DNA of 64,000 nt from assembly GCA_040080835.1 (NCBI GenBank), contig JBEBHP010000010.1:62001-126000 (forward strand), read 5' to 3'. The stretch is from SZUA-430 sp040080835. Lineage in GTDB: Bacteria; Pseudomonadota; Alphaproteobacteria; Micropepsales; Micropepsaceae. Of this stretch, positions 43,236 through 52,823 are shown piece by piece. A model generated the notes under the pieces. It was not told the DNA's origin. It saw only the letters and a list, made by a program, of their open reading frames with translations, and made no database searches. The position numbers and the translations under genes are program-made. The stretch's first letter is position 1, and every line of letters starts with the position of its first letter.

Positions 43236-46132
43236 TTCCGGTCGTGCTCCGTCACGGCGCCCTCGCAGCGCAGGCACAGGTGCGGGTGCGCCTTGCTCTT
43301 GCCGACTTCAGGCAGGACTTTCCAGCATCGGGCGCACTTGGTCCCGTCCGCCTTGGCGAAGGCAACCGCCACGCCAGCCACTTCCTCGATCCTGAATGCG
43401 CCTTGCGACGCCTCGGTCCCGGAGATGTGTGCTGCCGACGTGATCGAGATCTCTGCGAGATCGAGGTCCTTCAGCAAGGTCACGTCAGTGGCAGCGGCGT
43501 ATAGCGTCGGCGCGGCCTCGAGGCTTGCACCGATGACTTTCTCGCGGCGCGCGATCTCGAGTGCGCCTGTCACGACGCGGCGCAGTTCGCGAATGCGCTG
43601 CCACTTGTCAGCCAGCGCCTTGTTGGACCATTCGGCCGGCACTTGCGGGAACGTACGCAGGTGAACGCTGTCATGCTCTCCCTTGTGGCGTGAACGCCAG
43701 ACTTCTTCCATCGTGAAGACCATCACTGGCGCGAGCCACGCCGTCAGGTGGCTGAACAGGTGGTCCAGCACGGTGCGGGCGGCGCGCCTGCGAACCGACG
43801 AGGTCGCGTCGCAATAGAGTGTGTCCTTGCGGATGTCGAAATAGACGGCCGACAGGTCGGTGGTGCAGAAGTTGAACACGGTCGAGAAGACGCGGTTGAA
43901 ATCGAAGGCGGCATAACCGTTGCGCACGACCTGGTCGATCTCGCTCAGGCGGTGCAGGATCCAGCGCTCAAGCTCGGGCATGTCCTTGACCGCGACGCGC
44001 TCGTCGTCCTTCCAGTCCTTCAGGTTCGCCAGGATATAACGCATCGTGTTGCGCAGCTTGCGATAGGTCTCGACGTTGGCCTTCAGGATCTCGTTACCCA
44101 GGCGCAGGTCTTCGGTGAAGTCCGAGGACGCGGCCCAGATGCGCATGATCTCGATGCCGTTCTGCTCGGCGACTTTCTGTGGCTCTACCGTGTTGCCCAG
44201 CGACTTGGACTGCTTGTAGCCCTTTTCGTCGAGCACGAAGCCGTGGGTGAGCACGGTCTTGAACGGCGCGCGGCCGCGCGTGCCGCAGCCTTCCAGCAAT
44301 GACGACTGGAACCAGCCGCGATGCTGGTCCGAGCCTTCGAGGTAAAGGTCGGCTGGCCAGCCATACTGTTTCTCGATGACGAAGGCGTGCGTCGAGCCGG
44401 ACTCGAACCAGACGTCGATGATGTCGTCGATGCGGTCGAAGTCGGCGGCCTTGTATTTGTTCCCCAGGAACTCCTGCGGCTCAGTCGTGAACCAGACGTC
44501 AGTCCCGCCCTTTGCCACCGCATCGACGACGCGGGCGTTGACTTCCGCGTCGCGAAGGATCTCGCCGCCATCCTTGGCGACAAAGATCGGGATCGGCACG
44601 CCCCAGGCGCGCTGGCGCGAGATGACCCAGTCGGGACGCTTCTCGACCATTGCACGAAGGCGGTTGCGGCCCTGGGCCGGCACGAAGTTCGTGTCGTCGA
44701 TCGCCTTCAGCGCCAGCTCGCGCAATGTCTTGCCACCCAGATTTGCGATCGGGCGGTCCATCGCGATGAACCATTGCGGCGTGTTGCGGAAGATGACGGG
44801 CGCCTTGGAGCGCCAGGAATGCGGATAGTCGTGGCGCAGCTTGCCCTTGGCGAGAAGCGCACCGGCCTTCACGAGTTCGCCGATCACGGCGCCGTTCGCG
44901 TCGCCGTCCTTGCCGTCAGCGGTCAGCACCTTCTTGCCAGCGAAGATGGGCACGTGCGGGTAGAACGAGCCGTCTTCGGAGACTGTGAACGGGATCGGTG
45001 GTCCTTCACTCGGATGCCATTTTGGATTCAGCATCCAGATCTCGAAGTCTTCCTCGCCGTGGCCGGGTGCTGTGTGCACGAAGCCCGTGCCGGTGTCGTC
45101 GATAACGTGGTCGCCCGCGAAGAGAGGCACGGGGAAGTCGTAACCTCGGTCATGGAATGGATGCGAGCAGACAAGACCTGCAGGGTCGACGTCGCAAACG
45201 CGTTCCCACGATTCGATCTTGGCCGCGCCGCGTGCGTTCTCGGCCAGCGTGTCGGCAAGGATCAGGAGTTCGCCCACGGGCGTCGTCGCGCCCTCAGCAA
45301 CCGCAGTGACGCGGAACAGACCGTAGGAGATTTTTGGCGAATAGCAGATCGCGCGGTTGCCCGGGATCGTCCAAGGCGTCGTGGTCCAGATGACGACTTT
45401 TGCATTGGCGACATCGGCGGGCTTGCCCTGCACGCTCTCGACGCGGACCGGGAACTTGACGAAGATCGTGGATGAAACCTTCTCGTGGTACTCGACTTCG
45501 GCTTCAGCGAGCGCGGTCTTTTCAACGACCGACCACATCACAGGCTTGGAGCCGCGATACATCGCGCCGTTCATGACGAACTTCTGGATCTCGCCGACGA
45601 TGATGGCTTCGGCCGCGGGGTTCATGGTCGTGTAGGGATTGTCCCAGTCGCCGGTTCCGCCCAGACGCTTGAACTCGCCGCGCTGGATGTTCAACCAGTG
45701 GTTCGCGAACTCGCGGCATTCCTTTCGGAACTCGATCAGCGGGACCTGGTCCTTGTCCTGACCTGCCTTGCGGTACTTCTCCTCGACCTTCCATTCGATT
45801 GGCAGGCCATGACAGTCCCAGCCATGGATGTAAGGAACGTCCCTGCCCAGCATGCCCTGGCTGCGCACGACAAAGTCCTTCAGGATCTTGTTCATGCCGG
45901 TACCGAGATGGATGTTGCCGTTCGCGTAGGGAGGGCCATCGTGGAAGATGAACATCGGGCGGCCCTTCGCGGTCTCGCGCAGGCGCTTGTAGAAGCCGAT
46001 CTTGTCCCACCATGCGAGCCACTCGGGCTCGGCCTTCGGCAGGCCCGCCTTCATCGGGAACTCGGTGTCGGGAAGAAACAGTGTGTCCTTGTATTCGCGC
46101 GGTGTTGCCGCTGCTGAATCGGTCGTTGTCAT
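43232..46132 (-). CDS. ileS: Isoleucine--tRNA ligase
   Basis: A 966-residue class I aminoacyl-tRNA synthetase of the bacterial type. The HIGH signature appears as PPYANGNIHLG, the editing domain as TTTPWTIPGNRAI, WDCHGLPIE lies in between, and the KMSKS loop reads KQSKSLGN. The C-terminus carries the zinc finger CARCW with CLRCEG. No sign of a second resistance-type copy. In many relatives ribF directly precedes ileS; here about 5 kb of other genes separates them. Confidence 0.96.
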   Translation of the reverse strand: MTTTDSAAATPREYKDTLFLPDTEFPMKAGLPKAEPEWLAWWDKIGFYKRLRETAKGRPMFIFHDGPPYANGNIHLGTGMNKILKDFVVRSQGMLGRDVPYIHGWDCHGLPIEWKVEEKYRKAGQDKDQVPLIEFRKECREFANHWLNIQRGEFKRLGGTGDWDNPYTTMNPAAEAIIVGEIQKFVMNGAMYRGSKPVMWSVVEKTALAEAEVEYHEKVSSTIFVKFPVRVESVQGKPADVANAKVVIWTTTPWTIPGNRAICYSPKISYGLFRVTAVAEGATTPVGELLILADTLAENARGAAKIESWERVCDVDPAGLVCSHPFHDRGYDFPVPLFAGDHVIDDTGTGFVHTAPGHGEEDFEIWMLNPKWHPSEGPPIPFTVSEDGSFYPHVPIFAGKKVLTADGKDGDANGAVIGELVKAGALLAKGKLRHDYPHSWRSKAPVIFRNTPQWFIAMDRPIANLGGKTLRELALKAIDDTNFVPAQGRNRLRAMVEKRPDWVISRQRAWGVPIPIFVAKDGGEILRDAEVNARVVDAVAKGGTDVWFTTEPQEFLGNKYKAADFDRIDDIIDVWFESGSTHAFVIEKQYGWPADLYLEGSDQHRGWFQSSLLEGCGTRGRAPFKTVLTHGFVLDEKGYKQSKSLGNTVEPQKVAEQNGIEIMRIWAASSDFTEDLRLGNEILKANVETYRKLRNTMRYILANLKDWKDDERVAVKDMPELERWILHRLSEIDQVVRNGYAAFDFNRVFSTVFNFCTTDLSAVYFDIRKDTLYCDATSSVRRRAARTVLDHLFSHLTAWLAPVMVFTMEEVWRSRHKGEHDSVHLRTFPQVPAEWSNKALADKWQRIRELRRVVTGALEIARREKVIGASLEAAPTLYAAATDVTLLKDLDLAEISITSAAHISGTEASQGAFRIEEVAGVAVAFAKADGTKCARCWKVLPEVGKSKAHPHLCLRCEGAVTEHDRK

Positions 46133-46198
46133 GTTGAGGCTCTTCTTTGACTGGATTGGTACTGGCGCTTGCCGCGCGGTGTCGAGCGTGGGCTTCGA

Positions 46199-46239
46199 GG
46201 CGATCGAGCCGTCAGGCGATCGAGCCGTCAGGCGATCGC
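46199..46239. repeat. Tandem 16-bp repeat upstream of ileS
   Basis: CGATCGAGCCGTCAGG occurs twice in succession with a partial third copy (CGATCG), in the 281-base interval between the divergent ileS and dienelactone hydrolase genes. It may affect the promoter region of either gene. The same interval holds a 28-codon signal-peptide-like frame (46253-46339) without a ribosome binding site. Confidence 0.6.
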
Positions 46240-46413
46240 GCTGCTAATTCGAATGAAGCAGGCCAGTCGTATTGCTGCGTGTGTCATCGTCACTTCCATT
46301 GCCATCCCCCTCGGGACCCAGGGCACGGGCGCTGTCTAGCAGGGGATTGGGCTCTCGTCAAAGCTACGTGTCGTTGCTATAGGTGCCGACGAAACCGGAA
46401 CGAGGAAAAGACA

Positions 46414-47127
46414 ATGCAAAAAGGGACTTTTGAGTACAAGGACGGGGCGACGGTTTGTGAGGGGTTTGTGGCAACGGATGGGAAGCCGGGACGCAAGCCC
46501 TGCGTGCTGATTGCCCATCAGTGGGCCGGCATCCAGGATCAGGAGCGCGCCAAGGCTGAAGAGTTTGCCAACACGGGCTATGTCGGTTTTGCGATCGACG
46601 TCTTTGGCAAGGGTGTGCGCGGCGATCCGATGGGTGACAACAGCGCGCTGATGGGGCCGTTCCTGCAGGACCGCGGCAAGCTGAAGGCGCGCCTGCTCGC
46701 GGCTGTTGAGGCCGCGAAGTCACGGCCTGACGTTGACGCCAGCAAGATCGCGGTCATCGGCTATTGCTTCGGCGGATTGTGCGCACTTGATGTGGCTCGG
46801 TCCGGAACATCGGATGTGAAGGGTGCGGTCAGCCTGCATGGGATCTTTGCTCCTCCGGGACTTGGAGCGCAGGCGAAGATCAAGTCCAAGGTCATGGTGC
46901 TGCATGGCTGGGATGATCCGATGGCAAAGCCCGCGGACGCGCTGGGGCTCGCGAAGGAATTGACTGACGCTGGTGCAGACTGGCAGCTGCACGCTTATGG
47001 TCACACGATGCATGCCTTCACGGCGGAGGGTGCGAACGCACCTGAGCGTGGCATCAAGTATGACAAGAACGCCGACAAGCGGTCTGCGCTTTCCACGGCT
47101 TCGTTTCTGAAAGAGGTGTTTGCGTAG
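46414..47127 (+). CDS. Dienelactone hydrolase family protein
   Basis: A 237-residue alpha/beta hydrolase. GYCFGGLCAL carries the nucleophilic Cys at residue 118, WDDP holds the acid near residue 167, and YGHTMHAF the catalytic His near 200; Cys-Asp-His is the triad of carboxymethylenebutenolidase-type enzymes. GAGGAAAAGACA before ATG 46414 is a good ribosome binding site. No aromatic degradation genes are adjacent, so a general esterase or lactonase role is more likely than a chlorocatechol pathway. Its stop codon is followed directly by repeat copy A. Confidence 0.88.
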   Translation: MQKGTFEYKDGATVCEGFVATDGKPGRKPCVLIAHQWAGIQDQERAKAEEFANTGYVGFAIDVFGKGVRGDPMGDNSALMGPFLQDRGKLKARLLAAVEAAKSRPDVDASKIAVIGYCFGGLCALDVARSGTSDVKGAVSLHGIFAPPGLGAQAKIKSKVMVLHGWDDPMAKPADALGLAKELTDAGADWQLHAYGHTMHAFTAEGANAPERGIKYDKNADKRSALSTASFLKEVFA

Positions 47128-47268
47128 AACTCCATCCCCTGCAGCACCCCTATCGGGGTGCGCAGGTACTTCCTCACTTCGTGAGGAAGACGGGAGCACA
47201 CTCGTCTCCCTCACGACAGTGAGGGAGTGGCTGCGCAGCGCGAATGCGCTGCTGCAGACGAGGGAGTT
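47128..47268. repeat. Palindromic mosaic repeat, copy A
   Basis: A 141-bp element bounded by AACTCC and GGAGTT. It contains a first hairpin (GCACCC/GGGGTGC), the conserved GCAGGTACTTCCTCAC hairpin, a hairpin in CTCCCTCACGACAGTGAGGGAG, and a last one around GCTGCGCAGCGCG. It lies between the convergent hydrolase and sulfotransferase genes. Related copies are at 50710 (longer) and 51335 (truncated). Confidence 0.8.
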
Positions 47269-47280
47269 GCGGCGCCAGCG

Positions 47281-47916
47281 CTAGTTGCTCGCGCCCCTAG
47301 GCAGGTCCTTGCCGAAGTTCTCGCGCTCGTTGACGCGGGGGAACGGGGTTGTGGGGACAGGCACCTTCAGGAACCTGCAGAGCGGCTCCCAGCCCTGCTT
47401 GACATCGAACACCAGCAGGCGCTCGGCGGGGATTGCGCGTTTCACTTCCTCGATGTGCGCTTTGTGAACCGCGATGCAGTGCTCGCGGTCGTCGAGCCTG
47501 CCACCAAATGTGTTCTCGGCGACAAGCTTGCGCGCGAGTTTCGCCACATGCGCCATGTGGGGCGGAATCACTTCAAGCGGCGCCTTCATGACGTTGAAGA
47601 TCGTCGCCTGGCAGCTTTCGTACCAAGTCTCTAGATCGCGCACGGTCAGGATCACCTTCGCCTCATGAAAGTGATCGGCCTGCTCGCGATAGAAGGAACA
47701 GGCCGGCCAGTCGACCGCTGCCTTGTAGCCGTGGAAGACGACATCCCATTTCACGGGCTGGCCACTAGCTGCCGTCATCCAGTGTTCTGCGAAGTGCGGA
47801 TGGGAAATCACTTCGGCCATGTGGTAGCACGGCGTCAAGCCCAACTGCTCGAGCGCCGCCTTCATTGATAGTGTCCCCGTCCGGCCAAAGCCGGCGCCTA
47901 CGACCTGCAGTGTCAT
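47281..47916 (-). CDS. Sulfotransferase-family P-loop protein, copy 2
   Basis: A 211-residue paralogue of the gene at 37820. GAGFGRTGTLSMKAAL is the PAPS 5'-phosphate loop, LTVRDLETWYES the 3' block, and WEPLCRFLKVPVP the family C-terminus. The acceptor is unknown. The gene follows an SRPBCC protein by six bases on the same strand, so the pair is probably one transcript. Its stop lies 13 bases beyond repeat copy A. Confidence 0.8.
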   Translation of the reverse strand: MTLQVVGAGFGRTGTLSMKAALEQLGLTPCYHMAEVISHPHFAEHWMTAASGQPVKWDVVFHGYKAAVDWPACSFYREQADHFHEAKVILTVRDLETWYESCQATIFNVMKAPLEVIPPHMAHVAKLARKLVAENTFGGRLDDREHCIAVHKAHIEEVKRAIPAERLLVFDVKQGWEPLCRFLKVPVPTTPFPRVNERENFGKDLPRGASN

Positions 47917-47922
47917 TGACTG

Positions 47923-48447
47923 TTACTTTCGTTCGGTGAGTGACTTGAGTGTGTTGAGCCCTTTTTCGAACTCGCCGCCGACCATCGTGTCCATGCTGAA
48001 GAACAGGCTCATCACCTTCATCATCATATTCTGCGTGCCGCGCATCTCCCAGGTGACCGCGGTCGTGCCGCCGATTTCCTGGAACGTGAACAGGACCTGG
48101 TTATGTGCTTGGAATGGTTTCGAGAAGTCGAGTTTCATCGCAACACTGCGTGGCGGGTCCACTTCGGTCACTTCCATGCGACCAATGCCTGCCTTCGGGC
48201 CATCCCAGTCATAGGCAGCTCCCCTGCCGCTGTCTGCTCCTGAATAGTTCAGCTTCAGCTGGGGTTCCTGCAACGCAAAGGGATTCCACGTGTTCAGCTT
48301 GCGCAGGTCCGCGACCATCGCATAGACGTCCTGTGCGGGTGCCTTCATTGACAAGGTGCGGGCAATGCGGAATTCACCAGGGCGGACTGCGACCGAGGCA
48401 AACACGGCTGCAACAAATACGACAATCAATATGATTGCTGTGACCAT
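47923..48447 (-). CDS. SRPBCC-family membrane-anchored protein
   Basis: A 174-residue protein with an N-terminal membrane anchor (ILIVVFVAAVFASVAV) and a START/polyketide-cyclase-like SRPBCC domain: FRIARTLSMKAPAQDVYAMV, TWNPF, and TWEMRGTQNMMMKVMSLF near the C-terminus. SRPBCC domains bind hydrophobic ligands in a deep pocket. It is upstream of the sulfotransferase in the same unit, so it may present or hold a lipid-like substrate (inference). Confidence 0.85.
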   Translation of the reverse strand: MVTAIILIVVFVAAVFASVAVRPGEFRIARTLSMKAPAQDVYAMVADLRKLNTWNPFALQEPQLKLNYSGADSGRGAAYDWDGPKAGIGRMEVTEVDPPRSVAMKLDFSKPFQAHNQVLFTFQEIGGTTAVTWEMRGTQNMMMKVMSLFFSMDTMVGGEFEKGLNTLKSLTERK

Positions 48448-48562
48448 TGAATGCTCCCTTTTTTGGCCGATGTCGGCCTTAGAGACCTACCCACGCCCGT
48501 GCGGATCATATACTGGTCTCGACGACATCGACACAAGCCAAACGAGCTACGATTTCTGCCCC

Positions 48563-49497
<935 letters not shown>

Positions 49498-49501
<4 letters not shown>

Positions 49502-50274
49502 AGGCGCCTTCATTCAACACCCATGGTGTCTGGGCGATCTACCGGTTCGAACTGTCCCGGGCGCTGCGGACGATCTGGCAAAGCCTTGCGACGCCGGTCA
49601 TCACGACCTCACTCTATTTCGTGGTGTTCGGTTCGGCGATCGGCTCGCGGATGGGAGCGGTCGACGGCGTGACCTATGGCGAGTTCATTGTGCCGGGCCT
49701 CATCATGCTGACGCTGTTCACGGAGAGCATCTTCAACGCGGCCTTCGGCATCTACTTCCCGAAGTTCACGGGTACAATCTACGAAGTGCTGTCGGCGCCG
49801 GTGTCGCATTTCGAGATCGTGCTTGCCTATGTTGGGGCTGCGGCCACAAAGTCGGTGGTGCTCGGGCTTGTGATCCTGGCGACTGCATCGATGTTTGTGC
49901 CGATCCATATCGAGCATCCGCTCGCAATGCTTGCGTTCCTTGTGCTGATCGCCGCCACCTTTTGTCTGTTCGGGTTCATCATCGGTATTGCCTCGAACAA
50001 TTTCGAGCAGATGCAGGTTGTGCCGATGCTGGTGGTCACGCCGCTCACATTCCTGGGGGGCGCGTTCTATTCGATCAGCATGCTGCCACCCGCCTGGCAG
50101 ACGGTCGCCTATTTCAATCCGGTCGTATACCTGATCTCGGGCTTCCGCTGGACGTTCTTCGGCATCGGTGATGTGCCGGTGGTGACGAGCCTTGTTGCGA
50201 CGCTGGTGTTCTTCCTGATCTGCCTGAGTGTGGTGGGGTGGATCTTCAAGACGGGGTATCGGTTGAAGAACTGA
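49498..50274 (+). CDS. ABC-2 type permease
   Basis: A 258-residue membrane protein with six helices and the ABC-2 motif region (FLGGAFYSISMLPPAWQTVAYFNPVVY). The N-terminal YRFELSRALRTIWQSL is the cytoplasmic coupling segment. It works with the ATPase encoded directly before it. Homologues include the YadH-type permeases, whose substrates are not known. Confidence 0.9.
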
Positions 50275-50289
50275 AGAGGTGGCGATGTC

Positions 50290-50685
50290 ATGATAGGAGC
50301 AGTGCAACCAAACGCTTTGTCAGCAATTGAGTCGCCGGATATCATTCCAGTATCCTGCTTCGGCGGGATGTACTGCGGTCCATACGATCAAAGCCTTGCG
50401 ATGCTGGCATTGTTGGTGTCAGTCATTGGAGGGTTGGCGGTCCGGCGCTGGACGGACTTGCCGGTTGTTGCGTTGGCAGCCGCCACGGCGATGTCACTGA
50501 GCGGTCTGGTTGGATTTTATCGCGCTTACGGCGTGCTTCCGATGACTGCGCAGGACAAGTTGTTCGTTCATGCTGCGTTTTGGATCGACTTCTATTTTAT
50601 GATGTTGGCCATTGCGTTCGGAGCCCACACTACAAGGCGGCTGGCAATTGTGCTCTACAGATTCTTTGTCAATCAACACTCTTGA
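50290..50685 (+). CDS. Hypothetical small membrane protein
   Basis: A 131-residue protein with three hydrophobic helices (about residues 35-52, 58-76 and 92-113) and a basic C-terminus. I do not recognise the family. It starts 15 bases after the permease stop, on the same strand, so it may belong to the exporter operon. Reverse-strand frames here have no better claim. Repeat copy B begins 24 bases after it. Confidence 0.5.
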   Translation: MIGAVQPNALSAIESPDIIPVSCFGGMYCGPYDQSLAMLALLVSVIGGLAVRRWTDLPVVALAAATAMSLSGLVGFYRAYGVLPMTAQDKLFVHAAFWIDFYFMMLAIAFGAHTTRRLAIVLYRFFVNQHS

Positions 50686-50709
50686 AATTGATCTTTTCGA
50701 ATGAGTTGC

Positions 50710-50893
50710 AACTCCATCCCCTGCAGCCCTCCTACGCTAAAGCTTCCGCCTTCGCTCTCCGAGCTACGGCGGACAAGTCGGAGGAGCGCAGGTACTTCCT
50801 CACTGCGTGAGGAAGATGGGAGTACGCTCGTCTCCCTCACGCAGTGAGGGAGTGGCTGCGCAGCGCGCTAGCGCTGCCGCAGACGAGGGAGTT
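50710..50893. repeat. Palindromic mosaic repeat, copy B with nested insertion
   Basis: A 184-bp version of the element at 47128. It has the same ends (AACTCC, GGAGTT) and conserved hairpins, but the first hairpin is replaced by a longer unit of about 50 bases running from CCTCCTACGCTAAAGC to GTCGGAGGAG, itself a palindrome. The last 26 bases encode the C-terminus and stop of the DUF559 gene on the minus strand. Confidence 0.8.
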
Positions 50894-51236
50894 TCGCCGC
50901 CGCACTGGCGATCAAAGCGAGTACACCATCGATATTGTCGTAAACGTCCTGGTTCACGACGCGGAGTTCCTTCCAACCAGCTTCTTCGAGATGACCACGC
51001 CGAAGCCGATCATATGATTGAGCCTCGTCGGTCCAATGTGTTGCGCCGTCTACCTCTACCGATAGCCGAATAACTGGACAGGCAAAGTCGGCAAAGTAGG
51101 GACCAATCGGATACTGCCGCCGGAACCCCAGGCCATTGAGTTGCCGCCGCCTCAAGCGAATCCAGAGCAGGACTTCTGCCTTGTTCATGCTCTGACGCAT
51201 GTGGCGGGCGTATTGGCGGGTGGACATTTCTTTCAT
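50868..51236 (-). CDS. DUF559 endonuclease-like protein
   Basis: A 122-residue protein of the very-short-patch-repair-like nuclease fold. Key residues are LWIRLRRRQLNGLGFRRQYPIGP, then DFACP and VEVDGATHW, which hold the E/D-ExK-like active site. Such proteins are common, often mobile, single genes of unknown role. ATG 51236 is preferred among three nearby. The last eight codons and stop lie inside repeat copy B, so the natural C-terminus has probably been replaced. Confidence 0.75.
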   Translation of the reverse strand: MKEMSTRQYARHMRQSMNKAEVLLWIRLRRRQLNGLGFRRQYPIGPYFADFACPVIRLSVEVDGATHWTDEAQSYDRLRRGHLEEAGWKELRVVNQDVYDNIDGVLALIASAAAKLPRLRQR

Positions 51237-51334
51237 GGCCAAAAGCAAACACAACTAGCCAAGAGCTCAAAGCTTGAAATTGTAACAAGATGTTGTTGCT
51301 GCGGCTGGAAGGAAGGCAGATCATTGACGTGGTT

Positions 51335-51391
51335 ACTCCATCCCCTGCAGCACCTTCGGTGCGCAGGTACTTCCTCACTTCGTGAGGAAGA
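51335..51391. repeat. Palindromic mosaic repeat, truncated copy C
   Basis: A 57-bp fragment with the element's first part: ACTCCATCCCCTGCAG, hairpin GCACC/GGTGC, and CTTCCTCACTTCGTGAGGAAG. The distal hairpins are missing. The ribF stop codon lies within its second hairpin. Confidence 0.8.
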
Positions 51392-52295
51392 GGATTTTTT
51401 GCGCGGCTTCGCTGTCTTTCGCGATCTGGGCCTTGAGGGCTTCGAGGCCTGAGAACTTCATTTCGGGGCGCAGGAAAGAGATGAACGAGACCACGATCTG
51501 CTGGCCGTAGATGTCGCCCTGGAAGTCGAAGATGTGGACTTCGAGGAGGACGTCCTTCTTGTCGAAGGTTGGCCTGCGGCCGAAGTTGGCGACGCCGCCG
51601 TATTGCTTGCCGGCAAGCTCCACGCGGACGGCGTAGACGCCAAGCGCCGGCTCGAGATAGCCTTCGAGGGACACGTTGGCGGTCGGGAAGCCGATCGTGC
51701 GACCGCGCTGGTCGCCGGTTTCCACCCTGCCCTCCACGGTCCAGGGATGGCCCAGCAACGAGGCCGCGATTTCCGGCTTTCCGTCACGCAATGCCTCGCG
51801 GATGCTGGTCGAGGAAATCTTGGAAGCCTCGCCCTCGCCCACCAGCTCAAATGTGGTGACGGCGAAGCCGAGTTCTTTCCCACGCTGCTGCAGCAGTGCA
51901 AGGTTGCCCTTGCGGCCCTTGCCGAAGCAGAAGTCCTCGCCCACGATGATGTGGCGAACGCCCATGCCCGTCACCAGCACCTTCTCGATGAATTCGTCGG
52001 CAGACAGCGCCGCAAAGGCTGCATCGAAATGAAGCGCAAACAGCAGGTCCACACCGTTGTGTTCCAGCAAGCGGGCCTTGGCTCGGAAAGGTGTCAGGCG
52101 GAAACGCGGCGCGTCGGGCTTGAAGAATTCCTGGGGGTGCGGCTCGAGCACAAGCACACCTAGCTTGCCGCCCAACTCCCTTGCGTGCGCCAGCAGGGCC
52201 CGGTGACCCTTGTGCACGCCGTCAAAATTGCCGATCGCGACGACAGCGCCGCGCGCGCTTTCAGGCAATTGTTCGAAGTGCCGGAAGATCTGCAT
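51375..52295 (-). CDS. ribF: Bifunctional riboflavin kinase/FAD synthetase
   Basis: A 306-residue enzyme making FMN and FAD. The N-terminal adenylyltransferase domain has GNFDGVHKGHRALL and VGEDFCFGKGRKGN with ISSTSIREAL; the C-terminal kinase domain has GRTIGFPTANV and NFGRRPTF. ATG 52295 is the family start. The reading frame ends inside repeat copy C, so the last residues (FLTK) derive from the repeat. It is downstream of the MaoC gene by ten bases. Confidence 0.94.
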   Translation of the reverse strand: MQIFRHFEQLPESARGAVVAIGNFDGVHKGHRALLAHARELGGKLGVLVLEPHPQEFFKPDAPRFRLTPFRAKARLLEHNGVDLLFALHFDAAFAALSADEFIEKVLVTGMGVRHIIVGEDFCFGKGRKGNLALLQQRGKELGFAVTTFELVGEGEASKISSTSIREALRDGKPEIAASLLGHPWTVEGRVETGDQRGRTIGFPTANVSLEGYLEPALGVYAVRVELAGKQYGGVANFGRRPTFDKKDVLLEVHIFDFQGDIYGQQIVVSFISFLRPEMKFSGLEALKAQIAKDSEAAQKILFLTK

Positions 52296-52305
52296 CGGGC
52301 GTGCG

Positions 52306-52737
52306 CTACTTGCCGCGCGAAGGCACCATGACGAGTGCCTCACCCTCGATGACGGTATTGTCACCAACCTTGCAAACTGTCGAGAGCACAGCGCGGCGCT
52401 TGTCCGGGATGATTTCGGTCACAGTCGCAACAGCTGTCACGGTGTCACCGATGCGAACCGGCGCCTTGAAGCGAAGGGTCTGGCTCATGTAGATCGTGCC
52501 ATAACCTGGCAGCTTCGTACCGATGACGGTGGAGATAAAACCGGCCGACAGCATGCCATGCGCGATGCGGCCCTTGAACATGGTCTTTTCGGCAAAAGCC
52601 TGGTCGAGGTGAACGGGATTGTCATCCCCCGAGACTTCGGCAAACTTGACGATGTCCGCGTCGGTCACGGTCTTGGTATAGGTGGCCGACTGGCCAACTG
52701 TCAGGTCTTCAATGCATAAGCCGGTCTTCGCTGTCAT
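52306..52737 (-). CDS. MaoC-like (R)-specific enoyl-CoA hydratase
   Basis: A 143-residue hot-dog-fold protein. SGDDNPVHLDQAFA holds the catalytic Asp and His of the hydratase 2 motif, and GRIAHGMLSAGFIS is the following helix. Such proteins hydrate trans-2-enoyl-CoA to (R)-3-hydroxyacyl-CoA. The position between the HAD phosphatase and ribF is shared by many Hyphomicrobiales. No PHA synthase is nearby. Confidence 0.87.
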   Translation of the reverse strand: MTAKTGLCIEDLTVGQSATYTKTVTDADIVKFAEVSGDDNPVHLDQAFAEKTMFKGRIAHGMLSAGFISTVIGTKLPGYGTIYMSQTLRFKAPVRIGDTVTAVATVTEIIPDKRRAVLSTVCKVGDNTVIEGEALVMVPSRGK

Positions 52738-52823
52738 GCGAGGATGTTCCGATGTTGAGTGTGTCCGTTGGTCTGCAATCTAGCGGGCAGTCTGTGCTGT
52801 CACAAGGGCGGCAGAAGGTGGCA

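Noticed and set aside
44321..45475. 384-codon open frame antisense to ileS
   Set aside because: Lies wholly within ileS, with His/Asp/Arg-rich composition typical of a reverse-frame shadow.
46253..46339. 28-codon frame with a signal-peptide-like sequence upstream of the hydrolase
   Set aside because: No ribosome binding site, ends right after the hydrophobic part, and overlaps a probable promoter region; too weak to call a gene.
51335..51391. Dedicated ribF terminator
   Set aside because: The hairpin at the ribF stop is part of a repeat found twice more in the window; it may stop transcription but is not specific to ribF.
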